Shown here: positions 1-11,032 of the stretch, piece after piece | How the letters are laid out: the number at the start of each line of letters is the position of its first letter | How positions within the stretch are numbered: position 1 is the first letter of the stretch | Assembly (NCBI GenBank): GCA_050485485.1 | Contig: JBJHBM010000046.1 | Location: 1 to 14,303, forward strand | Direction of reading: 5' to 3' | Origin: WHSO01 sp050485485 | GTDB lineage: Bacteria; Pseudomonadota; Alphaproteobacteria; SMXQ01 | Length of the DNA: 14,303 bases | Notes under the pieces: generated by a model | What the model was told of the DNA's origin: nothing | Database searches by the model: none | The model's input: only the letters and a program-made list of their open reading frames with translations | Program-made: the position numbers and the translations under genes

Positions 1-2088
<2,088 letters not shown>

Positions 2089-2095
2089 CGGGCGC

Positions 2096-2113
2096 TTCCC
2101 CTCCCGTGGGGAA
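2096..2113 (+). promoter_or_regulatory. Small hairpin containing the rbfA ribosome binding site
   Basis: TTCCCC (2096-2101) can pair perfectly with GGGGAA (2108-2113) across a six-base loop in the infB-rbfA spacer. The 3' arm, GGGGA, is also the best Shine-Dalgarno sequence for the rbfA ATG at 2119. Folding would therefore hide the ribosome binding site unless ribosomes finishing infB open it. The pairing is seen directly; the coupling effect is inference. Confidence 0.35.
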
Positions 2114-2118
2114 CGGAC

Positions 2119-2589
2119 ATGAAACGGCATAAACGCGCGGCGCGCTCGGGCGCGCCCAGCCAGCGCCAGTTCCGCGTCGGCGAGGAGTTGCGCCACGCCG
2201 TCGCGCGCATCCTCGACCGCGCCCATTTCCGCGATCCCGACCTCGCCGGCGTGCCGATCACCGTGACCGAGGTGCGCATCTCGCCGGACCTGCGCAACGC
2301 GACCGCCTTCGTGACGCCGCTCGGCGGCACCGACATGGCGCGCGTGGTGGCGGCGCTCAACCGCGCCTCGGGCTACGTGCGCCGCGAGATCGCGCGCGAG
2401 GTGGTGCTGCGGGTGGTGCCCCAGATCGCATTCGAGCCCGACACCTCGTTCGACTACGCGAGCGGCATCGAGCGCCTGCTCGCGAGCCCGGCGGTGGCGC
2501 CCGACCTCGCGGGCGACGACGGTTCCGACGACGGTTCCGAGGGCGGCTCCGGGGGCGGCTCCGGGGGCGGGGACGGACGTGGGGCGTAG
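2119..2589 (+). CDS. rbfA: 30S ribosome-binding factor RbfA
   Basis: RbfA is a small KH-fold factor that binds maturing 30S subunits and assists 16S rRNA 5'-end processing and cold adaptation. The 156-residue protein shows the expected order: a basic start, RVGEELRHAVARIL in helix 1, a central TVTEVRISPDLRNATAFV strand-turn region, and the C-terminal helix/strand block with YVRREIAREV, LRVVPQIAF and a GIERLL end. The ATG at 2119 follows the SD GGGGA, and infB ends 30 bases upstream. The last ~25 residues are a low-complexity Asp/Ser/Gly tail built from DNA repeats (about 2513-2580), not part of the KH fold. The gene ends inside truB, overlapping it by 11 bases in another frame, so the two are probably translationally coupled. 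Confidence 0.95.
   Translation: MKRHKRAARSGAPSQRQFRVGEELRHAVARILDRAHFRDPDLAGVPITVTEVRISPDLRNATAFVTPLGGTDMARVVAALNRASGYVRREIAREVVLRVVPQIAFEPDTSFDYASGIERLLASPAVAPDLAGDDGSDDGSEGGSGGGSGGGDGRGA
2513..2580 (+). repeat. Short tandem repeats coding the RbfA Gly/Ser/Asp tail
   Basis: The 3' end of rbfA contains the repeated unit GACGACGGTTCC followed by repeated GGCGGCTCCGG-type units. It is translated as Asp-Asp-Gly-Ser and Gly-Gly-Ser repeats. The terminal G-rich part also supplies the purine-rich ribosome binding site in front of the truB GTG start at 2579. Such a repeat tract can change length by slippage without harming the folded domain. Confidence 0.6.
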
Positions 2590-3538
2590 GCGCCGGCCGC
2601 CCGAGGGCGCGCGGCCCCTGCACGGCTGGGTCGTGGTGGACAAGCCGGCCGGCATCAGCTCGGCGGCGGCGGTGGCGGCGGTGCGGCGCGCGCTGCGTCC
2701 GACGCGCATCGGCCACGGCGGCACGCTCGACCCGCTCGCCACCGGGGTGCTGCCGGTGGCGCTGGGTGAGGCCACCAAGACCGTCGCCTACGTCATGGAC
2801 GGCCCCAAGACCTACCATTTTACCCTGGCTTTCGGCGAAAGCCGGACCACCGACGACGCCGAGGGCGAGGTGACGGCGACCAGCCCGGTCCGCCCCGGGA
2901 CCGCGGAGATCGCGGCGGTCCTCGCGCGCTTCACGGGCCGCGTCCTGCAGCGCCCGCCCGCCTTCTCCGCCCTCAAGGTGGCGGGGCGGCGGGCCTACGC
3001 CCTGGCCCGGGCCGGGGCCGCGCCCGACCTCGCCGCGCGCGCGGTCGAGATTTTCGCCCTGGGGCTGGTTTCCCGGGAGGGGCCGGACCGGGCGGACTTC
3101 GAGGTCGCCTGCGGCAAGGGCACCTATGTCCGGGCGCTGGCCCGCGACATCGCGGCGGCGCTGGGCACGGTGGGCCACGTCGCGGCGCTGCGCCGCACCC
3201 GCGTCGGGCCGTTTTCCGAAACCCGAGCAATTCCGCTGGATAAACTGGCGGGCTTCGGGCATAGTGCCGCCGCTTTGGAGCACCTTCTGCCGCTCGAAAC
3301 CGCGCTGGACGACATCCCGGCTCTGGCTTTGACGGCGGACCAGGCAGCCCTGATCCGTCGGGGCCAAGCGGTCGAGGTGCCCGGCACCGGCGGGGTCCGG
3401 CCCCGGATCGGCGCTGCGGATACGCCCGCCGCCCTCTCCGACGGAACGGTTGTCTGCGCGATGGACGGGACGAGGCCCGTGGCCCTGGCCCGTTACGTCG
3501 GCGGCGAAATCCGCCCGGTGCGCGTTCTGAACCTCTAG
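2579..3538 (+). CDS. truB: tRNA pseudouridine(55) synthase TruB
   Basis: TruB converts U55 in the T-loop of tRNAs to pseudouridine in the cytoplasm. The protein has 319 residues, a normal length for the family. Residues 17-24 (WVVVDKPA) form the usual N-terminal strand, and HGGTLDPLATGVLP around residues 46-59 is the catalytic motif, with Asp51 as the nucleophile. TYHFTLAFGESRTTDDAEG, QRPPAFSALKVAGRRAY and CGKGTYVRALARDI are the later conserved motifs. A divergent C-terminal segment may be the PUA-like domain. The start is GTG at 2579, inside rbfA; it is preceded by the G-rich end of that gene and leads directly into the conserved domain. The overlap and the 14-base gap to rpsO indicate one operon. 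Confidence 0.96.
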   Translation: MGRRRRPPEGARPLHGWVVVDKPAGISSAAAVAAVRRALRPTRIGHGGTLDPLATGVLPVALGEATKTVAYVMDGPKTYHFTLAFGESRTTDDAEGEVTATSPVRPGTAEIAAVLARFTGRVLQRPPAFSALKVAGRRAYALARAGAAPDLAARAVEIFALGLVSREGPDRADFEVACGKGTYVRALARDIAAALGTVGHVAALRRTRVGPFSETRAIPLDKLAGFGHSAAALEHLLPLETALDDIPALALTADQAALIRRGQAVEVPGTGGVRPRIGAADTPAALSDGTVVCAMDGTRPVALARYVGGEIRPVRVLNL

Positions 3539-3552
3539 TCAAGGAGCACACG

Positions 3553-3822
3553 ATGTCGATTACGATCGAACGCAAGAAGGCGCTCGTCCAGGAATATGCC
3601 ACCAAGAGCGGCGACACCGGTTCCCCCGAGGTCCAGGTCGCGATCCTCTCGGAGCGGATCAACAACCTGACCGAGCACCTCAAGACCCACGACCACGACT
3701 TCCACTCCCGGCGCGGCCTTCTGATGATGGTCTCGAAGCGCCGCAGGCTGCTGGATTACCTCAAGACGAATAACGAAGACCGATACCAGAAGCTGATCGA
3801 TCGCCTGGGACTCAGGCGCTAG
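3553..3822 (+). CDS. rpsO: 30S ribosomal protein S15
   Basis: S15 is a primary binder of the 16S rRNA central domain and part of the B4 bridge to the 50S subunit. The 89-residue length is exactly typical. Family motifs are clear: SGDTGSPEVQVAILSERI near residues 16-33, LTEHLKTHDHDFHSRRGL near 39-56, and the basic VSKRRRLLDYLK near 60-71. An AAGGAG ribosome binding site lies 7 bases before the ATG. It follows truB by 14 bases and precedes pnp, the same rpsO-pnp pairing as in E. coli. In that species S15 represses its own translation; whether that occurs here cannot be judged. Confidence 0.98.
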   Translation: MSITIERKKALVQEYATKSGDTGSPEVQVAILSERINNLTEHLKTHDHDFHSRRGLLMMVSKRRRLLDYLKTNNEDRYQKLIDRLGLRR

Positions 3823-3829
3823 CACGGCT

Positions 3830-3876
3830 CCGGCCGCGATGGCGCGGCCGGGCACCGCGCGCGGCAGGGCCGCGTG
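3830..3876 (+). promoter_or_regulatory. Two tandem hairpins between rpsO and pnp
   Basis: Two stem-loops lie in the 87-base spacer. The first pairs CCGGCCGCG (3830-3838) with CGCGGCCGG (3843-3851) around a four-base loop: nine perfect pairs. The second pairs CGCGGC (3860-3865) with GCCGCG (3869-3874) around AGG, extendable by one G-U and one C-G pair. Neither is followed by a U-run. In E. coli the pnp leader hairpin in the same spacer is cut by RNase III and mediates PNPase autoregulation. A similar role, or partial termination, is inference here. Confidence 0.5.
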
Positions 3877-3909
3877 GCGGGCAGGTAGGTTGGTAGGAGG
3901 AGAGATTCC

Positions 3910-6039
<2,130 letters not shown>

Positions 6040-6052
6040 GCCGCGGGGCAGA

Positions 6053-6079
6053 CGGGGCCGCGCGCGGCGCGCGGCTCCG
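6053..6079 (+). terminator. Strong GC hairpin after pnp, possible terminator
   Basis: Fourteen bases after the pnp stop, GCCGCGCG (6057-6064) pairs with CGCGCGGC (6068-6075) around a CGG loop. The stem extends by four more pairs, including one G-U, to 6053/6079. There is no U-tract, so it is not a textbook intrinsic terminator. It may still stop or stabilise the pnp transcript. Confidence 0.4.
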
Positions 6080-6109
6080 CCCGTCCATGCGGGAGGTGCG
6101 GGGACTGGC

Positions 6110-6186
6110 ATGACGGCGAAGAGACCCCATATCTTGGCGGAGACCCGGGAAAGCGCCTGCGCGCCCGGGCCCAGGGACAACCGCGG

Positions 6187-6190
<4 letters not shown>
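6110..6190 (+). CDS. Possible 26-residue leader peptide overlapping the next gene
   Basis: A small frame begins with ATG at 6110 behind GGGGA (five-base spacing) and runs 26 codons to a TGA at 6188-6190. That stop overlaps the ATG of the downstream flavoprotein gene as ATGA, the classic arrangement for translational coupling. A stem-loop lies inside it, pairing CCCGGG at 6144-6149 with CCCGGG at 6164-6169. The peptide (starting MTAKRPHILAE) has no recognisable domain. The frame may be chance in GC-rich DNA; the SD plus the exact ATGA overlap is the only support. Confidence 0.25.
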
Positions 6191-7584
<1,394 letters not shown>

Positions 7585-7595
7585 GCCGCGACAAA

Positions 7596-7612
7596 AATTG
7601 AGCAATTCCAAA
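7596..7612 (+). promoter_or_regulatory. Candidate Irr box upstream of irr (half-conserved)
   Basis: AATTGAGCAATTCCAAA matches the published Irr-box/ICE pattern TTTRGAAYNRTTCYAAA at about 13 of 17 positions. The right half (TTCCAAA) is perfect and the left half retains TnGA. It lies in an AT-rich island about 105 bases before the proposed irr start. Autoregulation by Irr is inference. The same segment also contains a small palindrome (AATTG-AG-CAATT). Confidence 0.4.
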
Positions 7613-7690
7613 CAGATTGTTAATTCCCTGTTTTTTTGCTTCTATCTTGACCCTTGGCGCCCTATATACAAGCGGATAGCGTCGCAAGCA
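7610..7690 (+). promoter_or_regulatory. AT-rich irr leader with possible terminator and promoter elements
   Basis: AAACAG (7610-7615) can pair with CTGTTT (7628-7633) and is followed by a T-run to 7637. This would be a weak terminator for the flavoprotein gene. Downstream, TTGACC (7647-7652) and TATATACA (7663-7670) resemble -35 and -10 boxes, but they are only 10 bases apart, so they cannot belong to one normal promoter. The TATATACA remains the best -10 candidate for irr, with a poor -35. The strongly AT-rich composition in GC-rich DNA supports a promoter region here. Confidence 0.35.
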
Positions 7691-7716
7691 TGCGGCGCCG
7701 ATCGATGGATCATGTG

Positions 7717-8142
7717 ATGGCCAGGACCCACGAACATCGTCCCTACGCCCAGGTGGTGGATCGTCTCAAGCAGGCGGGGCTGCGCCCGACCCGCCAGCGC
7801 ATGGCGCTCGCCAAGCTGCTGTGCGACGCGGGCGATTGCCACTTCACCGCCGAGGAGCTTCACGACCGTGCCGGCACGGCCGGTATCCGGGTCTCCCTCG
7901 CGACCATCTACAATACGCTGCACCAGTTCACCCGCGCAGGCCTCCTGCGCGAGATTGTGGTTTCGTCCGGCTCGTCCTATTTCGACACCAACGTCTCCGA
8001 CCATCACCATTTCTTCTTCGAGGACCGCGGCGAGCTGCAGGACATCCACGGCGACGACATCGTCATCGCCGCGCTCCCGGAACCGCCGCCGGGCGCCCGC
8101 GTGGACCGCGTGGACGTCGTCGTCCGGGTCCGCAAGGCCTAA
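7717..8142 (+). CDS. irr: Fur-family iron response regulator Irr
   Basis: Irr is the alphaproteobacterial Fur-superfamily regulator that senses haem/iron status and binds Irr boxes (ICE). From the ATG at 7717 the protein has 141 residues. GLRPTRQR (21-28) starts the winged helix, VSLATIYNTLHQF (59-71) is the recognition helix, and SYFDTNVSDHHHFF (87-100) carries the His cluster H96-H98 characteristic of Irr. The C-terminal zinc CxxC pairs of Fur and PerR are absent, as usual in Irr. No CP-type haem regulatory motif is seen; the only cysteines are Cys36 and Cys41. The start is uncertain: in-frame ATGs at 7690 and 7705 are possible, but 7717 has a GGA five bases upstream and fits family length. 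The adjacent rubrerythrin gene carries an Irr box. Confidence 0.88.
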   Translation: MARTHEHRPYAQVVDRLKQAGLRPTRQRMALAKLLCDAGDCHFTAEELHDRAGTAGIRVSLATIYNTLHQFTRAGLLREIVVSSGSSYFDTNVSDHHHFFFEDRGELQDIHGDDIVIAALPEPPPGARVDRVDVVVRVRKA

Positions 8143-8174
8143 TTTTTCCCAAAATTTCACAGGCCTGTAAAAAA

Positions 8175-8197
8175 TAGTTTGGAGACATTCTAAACTA
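8175..8197 (+). promoter_or_regulatory. Irr box in front of the rubrerythrin gene
   Basis: The outer arms TAGTTT (8175-8180) and AAACTA (8192-8197) are perfect inverted repeats. The 17-base core TTTGGAGACATTCTAAA (8178-8194) fits the Irr-box pattern TTTRGAAYNRTTCYAAA at all but two positions. It ends exactly where the -35 box begins. Binding there could activate (upstream site) or repress (contact with the -35); the sequence does not decide. Confidence 0.75.
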
Positions 8198-8226
8198 TTG
8201 ACGGGGCCGTTCGCCCGGCTTATATA
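8198..8226 (+). promoter_or_regulatory. Sigma70-type promoter for rubrerythrin
   Basis: TTGACG (8198-8203) and TATATA (8221-8226) are separated by 17 bases, the optimum. Transcription would start near 8233, giving a leader of about 100 bases before the rubrerythrin ATG. A-rich sequence at 8169-8174 lies just upstream and could act like an UP element. Confidence 0.75.
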
Positions 8227-8245
8227 GGCTGGGTAGCGCTTTACC

Positions 8246-8273
8246 GCGGGGCCCACCGTCCCGCTGGCCCCGC
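8246..8273 (+). promoter_or_regulatory. Leader hairpin in rubrerythrin 5' UTR
   Basis: GCGGGGCC (8246-8253) pairs perfectly with GGCCCCGC (8266-8273) across a 12-base loop. It would lie close to the 5' end of the predicted mRNA and about 60 bases before the start codon. It may protect the transcript or regulate it. No known riboswitch is recognised. Confidence 0.35.
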
Positions 8274-8333
8274 CAGGGCCGCGTCGCACCAAGCCAGCAA
8301 GACCAGCCACCAAGACCAGGAGGAGAACCGACC

Positions 8334-8756
8334 ATGGCATCGTTGAAAGGCTCGAAGACCGAAAAGAACCTGAAGGACGCGTTTGCGGGCGAGTCCCAGG
8401 CGAACCGCCGTTACCTCTACTTCGCCCAGAAGGCGGACGTCGAGGGCTTCAACGACGTGTCCGCCGTGTTCCGCTCGACCGCCGAGGGCGAGACCGGCCA
8501 TGCCCACGGCCACCTCGAGTTCCTCGAGGCGGTGGGCGACCCCGCCACCGGCGAGCCCATCGGCAGCACCGACAAGAACCTGAAGGCCGCGATCGCCGGC
8601 GAGACCCACGAGTACACCGACATGTACCCCTCGATGGCGAAGTCCGCCCGCGAGGAAGGGTTCGAGGAGATCGCCGACTGGTTCGAGACTCTCGCCAAGG
8701 CCGAGAAGTCCCACGCCGGGCGCTTCCAGCGGGCGCTCGACACCCTCGGCAAGTAA
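8334..8756 (+). CDS. rbr: Rubrerythrin, ferritin-like domain only
   Basis: Rubrerythrins are diiron peroxidases that reduce H2O2 to water in the cytoplasm. The 140-residue protein is a single four-helix ferritin-like domain. Probable iron ligands are Glu20, Glu53, His56, Glu90, Glu93, Glu124 and His127, in the expected ExxH/ExxE spacing. The usual C-terminal rubredoxin domain with two CxxC pairs is missing, and there is no cysteine at all, so electrons must come from another protein. The start is secure, with AGGAGGAGA seven bases before the ATG. It is preceded by an Irr box and promoter and followed by a CCG-domain Fe-S protein and DUF3501, the likely functional partners. Confidence 0.93.
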   Translation: MASLKGSKTEKNLKDAFAGESQANRRYLYFAQKADVEGFNDVSAVFRSTAEGETGHAHGHLEFLEAVGDPATGEPIGSTDKNLKAAIAGETHEYTDMYPSMAKSAREEGFEEIADWFETLAKAEKSHAGRFQRALDTLGK

Positions 8757-8772
8757 CCGCCGATCCGGGGTC

Positions 8773-8800
8773 GCGCCGGGCGGAGTCCCACGCCCGGCGC
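8773..8800 (+). terminator. Strong hairpin after rubrerythrin, possible attenuator
   Basis: GCGCCGGGCG (8773-8782) pairs perfectly with CGCCCGGCGC (8791-8800) over an eight-base loop and is followed by CCCTTTCCCC. The T content is too low for a clear intrinsic terminator. It could partly terminate or protect the 3' end, giving more rubrerythrin mRNA than downstream mRNA. No separate promoter is evident in the remaining ~110 bases before the next gene. Confidence 0.5.
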
Positions 8801-8913
8801 CCCTTTCCCCCAATGTCCCGCGTCCGGGCGGGCGACCGACGGCGCCCGGCCGGACGCCGAACGGGCGGCGTCGTGCCGCGCCGGACGGGCAGGTCAGGAA
8901 AAGAAGGTGCCGC

Positions 8914-10281
8914 ATGGCTGAAGGTGGTTTGGGCGCGCCGACGCGCCACCGGATCGACTGGACGAATCCCGACTTCTACGACGAGGAGAAGCTCGACGCC
9001 GAACTGCGCCGCGTCTTCGACATCTGTCACGGCTGCCGGCGCTGCTTCAACCTGTGCGACTCCTTCCCGCGCCTGTTCGACCTGATCGACGCGGCCGAGA
9101 CGGGCGAGCTCGATTCGGTCGAAAGCAAGGACTTCAAGCCGGTCGTGGACGCCTGCACGCTCTGCGACATGTGCTTCATGACGAAGTGCCCCTATGTGCC
9201 GCCCCATGAGTTCAACCTCGACTTCCCGCATCTGATGCTGCGCTACCGCGCGGTGCAAATGAAGAAGAACGAGTTCGGCTTCGCCGAGAAGCAGCTCATC
9301 GAGACCGACCGCAACGGCAGGCTGGCCGGCGCCGTGGCGCCGCTCGCCAACTGGGGCTCCAAGACGTCCAACGGCCTGACGCGCCCGGTCCTCGAAGCGG
9401 CGGCGGGCATCGACCGGCGCGTCGAGCTGCCCGAATTCCACGGCAGGACCTTCACCGCGCGCGCCAGGGCGGGCGCGCCGGAGGTGAACAGGGACGCGCC
9501 CGCCGCGGGCCGCAAGGCGGTGCTCTACGCCACCTGCTTCGTCAACTACAACAACCCCGGCATCGGCGAGGCCGCGCGCGCGGTCCTCGCGAAGAACGGC
9601 GTCGAGACCGAGGTGGGCTACCCCGGCTGTTGCGGAATGCCGCAGCTCGAGCACGGCGATCTCGCGCGCGTCGCCGCGAACGCCAGGCGCACCGCGGCCT
9701 ATTTCTCGAAATTCATCGACGACGGCTACGATGTGATCGCGCTCACGCCGTCCTGCGCGCTCATGCTCAAGTTCGAATGGCCCCTGATCGTGCCGGAGGA
9801 CGATCCCGACCACGCGGCCGTCGTGAAGCTCGCCAAGGCGACCCGCGACATCTCGGAATATGTCGTGGACGTCGCCGAGAAGGAGGGGCTCGCCCCCGGC
9901 CTCGGGAAGGTGGACGGCGGCGTCACCCTTCACCTCGCCTGCCACGCGCGCGCGCAGAACATCGGCCCCAAGGCAGCGGACATGCTCCGTAAGATTCCCG
10001 ACACCGACGTCTCGGTGATCGAGCGGTGCTCCGGCCACGGCGGCTCCTGGGGCATCCTGAAGAAGAACTTCGACACCGCGCTCAAGGTCGGGCGCCCGGT
10101 CGCGCGCCGCGCGCTCGACGAGGGCAAGGGCCACGTCGCATCCGAATGCCCGCTCGCGGCCAAGCACGTGGTCCAGGGCATGAAGATTCTGGACGGCGAG
10201 AACGCGAAGGCGGCCGGCCCGCGTCATCCGATCGAGATTCTCGCCGCCGCCTACGGCATCGAAACCGGCAGGAAGGAGTGA
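8914..10281 (+). CDS. CCG-domain Fe-S oxidoreductase, GlpC/HdrB-like
   Basis: The 455-residue protein resembles the Fe-S subunit family of anaerobic glycerol-3-phosphate dehydrogenase (GlpC) and heterodisulfide reductase-related proteins. Two N-terminal cluster motifs are seen: Cys38-x2-Cys41-x2-Cys44-x3-Cys48 and Cys81-x2-Cys84-x2-Cys87-x4-Cys92-Pro, probably two 4Fe-4S clusters. Two CCG repeats follow. The first has Cys208 and PGCCGMP (Cys239, Cys240). The second has Cys343 and RCSGHGG with only one cysteine (Cys372), plus Cys412. No membrane segment is seen, so it is probably a cytoplasmic electron carrier. AAGGTG lies six bases before the ATG. It stands between rubrerythrin and DUF3501, five bases before the latter. 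Supplying electrons to the rubrerythrin is inference. Confidence 0.85.
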   Translation: MAEGGLGAPTRHRIDWTNPDFYDEEKLDAELRRVFDICHGCRRCFNLCDSFPRLFDLIDAAETGELDSVESKDFKPVVDACTLCDMCFMTKCPYVPPHEFNLDFPHLMLRYRAVQMKKNEFGFAEKQLIETDRNGRLAGAVAPLANWGSKTSNGLTRPVLEAAAGIDRRVELPEFHGRTFTARARAGAPEVNRDAPAAGRKAVLYATCFVNYNNPGIGEAARAVLAKNGVETEVGYPGCCGMPQLEHGDLARVAANARRTAAYFSKFIDDGYDVIALTPSCALMLKFEWPLIVPEDDPDHAAVVKLAKATRDISEYVVDVAEKEGLAPGLGKVDGGVTLHLACHARAQNIGPKAADMLRKIPDTDVSVIERCSGHGGSWGILKKNFDTALKVGRPVARRALDEGKGHVASECPLAAKHVVQGMKILDGENAKAAGPRHPIEILAAAYGIETGRKE

Positions 10282-10286
10282 TCGCG

Positions 10287-10901
10287 ATGACGACCGAGAC
10301 ACCCGCGCTCGATGCGAACAAGCGGCGCATCGAGCGCGGCGACATCATGGACATGGACGCCTACGCGCGGACGCGCAGGGAGCATCGCCGCCGCATCGGC
10401 GAGATCAAGCGCGCCCGCCGCATGGCCGTGGGGCCCAACGCCACCTTCTATTTCGAGAACTACGCCACCATGCTCTATCAGGTCCACGAGATGGTCCAGG
10501 TCGAGCGCGGCGGCGAGGCGCAGATCGCCGACGAGCTCGCCGCCTACAATCCGCTGATCCCGCAAGGGCGCGAGCTGGTGGCGACCATGATGCTGGAGTA
10601 CGAGGATCCGGTCGTGCGCGACCGGGAGCTGCGCCGCCTCACCCACGTCGAGACCGCCGTGACGCTCGAGTTCGCGGGCGAGGTGGTCAAGGCGGTGCCC
10701 GAGGACGATCTCGAGCGCACCAAGGCCGACGGGAAGACCTCCTCGATCCACTTCCTGCGGTTCCCGCTCACCGATGCCCAGGCCGGTAAGTTCAAGACGC
10801 CGGATACGCGCGTGGTGCTCGGCATCGCGCACCGGAACTACGGCCACATGGCGGTGATGCCGGAGAGCGTCCGGGCGGCGCTGGCGCGGGACCTCGACTG
10901 A
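10287..10901 (+). CDS. DUF3501 family protein
   Basis: I recognise this 204-residue protein as a DUF3501 member, a family without assigned function that I recall beside rubrerythrin and CCG Fe-S genes. It has no cysteine, no signal peptide and no membrane helix. After a charged N-terminus with a highly basic helix (about 27-46), the clearest segments are FYFENYATMLYQVHEM (54-69), YNPLIPQGRELVATMMLEYED (87-107, with Glu104 and Glu106) and HRNYGHMAVMPE (182-193, with His182 and His187). The Glu57, His67, Glu68, Glu104, His182 and His187 set could be metal ligands, but that is speculation. It starts five bases after the Fe-S gene (GGAAGGAG overlapping that gene's end), so it is the third cistron of the rubrerythrin operon. 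Confidence 0.8.
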   Translation: MTTETPALDANKRRIERGDIMDMDAYARTRREHRRRIGEIKRARRMAVGPNATFYFENYATMLYQVHEMVQVERGGEAQIADELAAYNPLIPQGRELVATMMLEYEDPVVRDRELRRLTHVETAVTLEFAGEVVKAVPEDDLERTKADGKTSSIHFLRFPLTDAQAGKFKTPDTRVVLGIAHRNYGHMAVMPESVRAALARDLD

Positions 10902-10981
10902 GGCCGCCCGCGTTTCGGCCGGGGGCAAGCTTCACGGCATGACCGTCCACGCGTTTTTTTGGCTGTGGGGACACAAAAGAA

Positions 10982-11012
10982 CGTGGATGCCCGGCCTTCG
11001 CCGGGCATGACG
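10982..11012 (+). repeat. REP-like palindromic repeat, copy 1
   Basis: The unit begins CGTGG, then ATGCCCGGC (10987-10995) pairs with GCCGGGCAT (11000-11008) around CTTC, and it ends GACG. The second copy downstream has the same flanks and orientation. Read on the minus strand, the hairpin is followed by TTCTTTT, so it can also act as a terminator for the leftward operon. Confidence 0.7.
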
Positions 11013-11032
11013 AAAAGGAGAAGGCGCCGTTG

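Noticed and set aside
7647..7668. TTGACC plus TATATA as an irr promoter
   Set aside because: The spacer is only 10 bases, far from 16-18. The two elements cannot form a standard promoter together, although the TATATACA alone may be a -10.
8159..8168. ACAGGCCTGT palindrome followed by an A-run, as a terminator of irr
   Set aside because: The stem is short with no loop and is followed by A rather than T on the coding strand. Upstream A-tract function for the rubrerythrin promoter is more likely.
8291..8321. Direct repeat CAAGACCAG in the rubrerythrin leader
   Set aside because: Two imperfectly placed short copies just before the ribosome binding site; too short to separate from chance.
8449..10302. 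617-codon open frame on the minus strand
   Set aside because: It is antisense to rubrerythrin and the CCG Fe-S gene, which have clear motifs and ribosome binding sites. The frame crosses their spacer with an Arg-rich stretch and has no recognisable domain.
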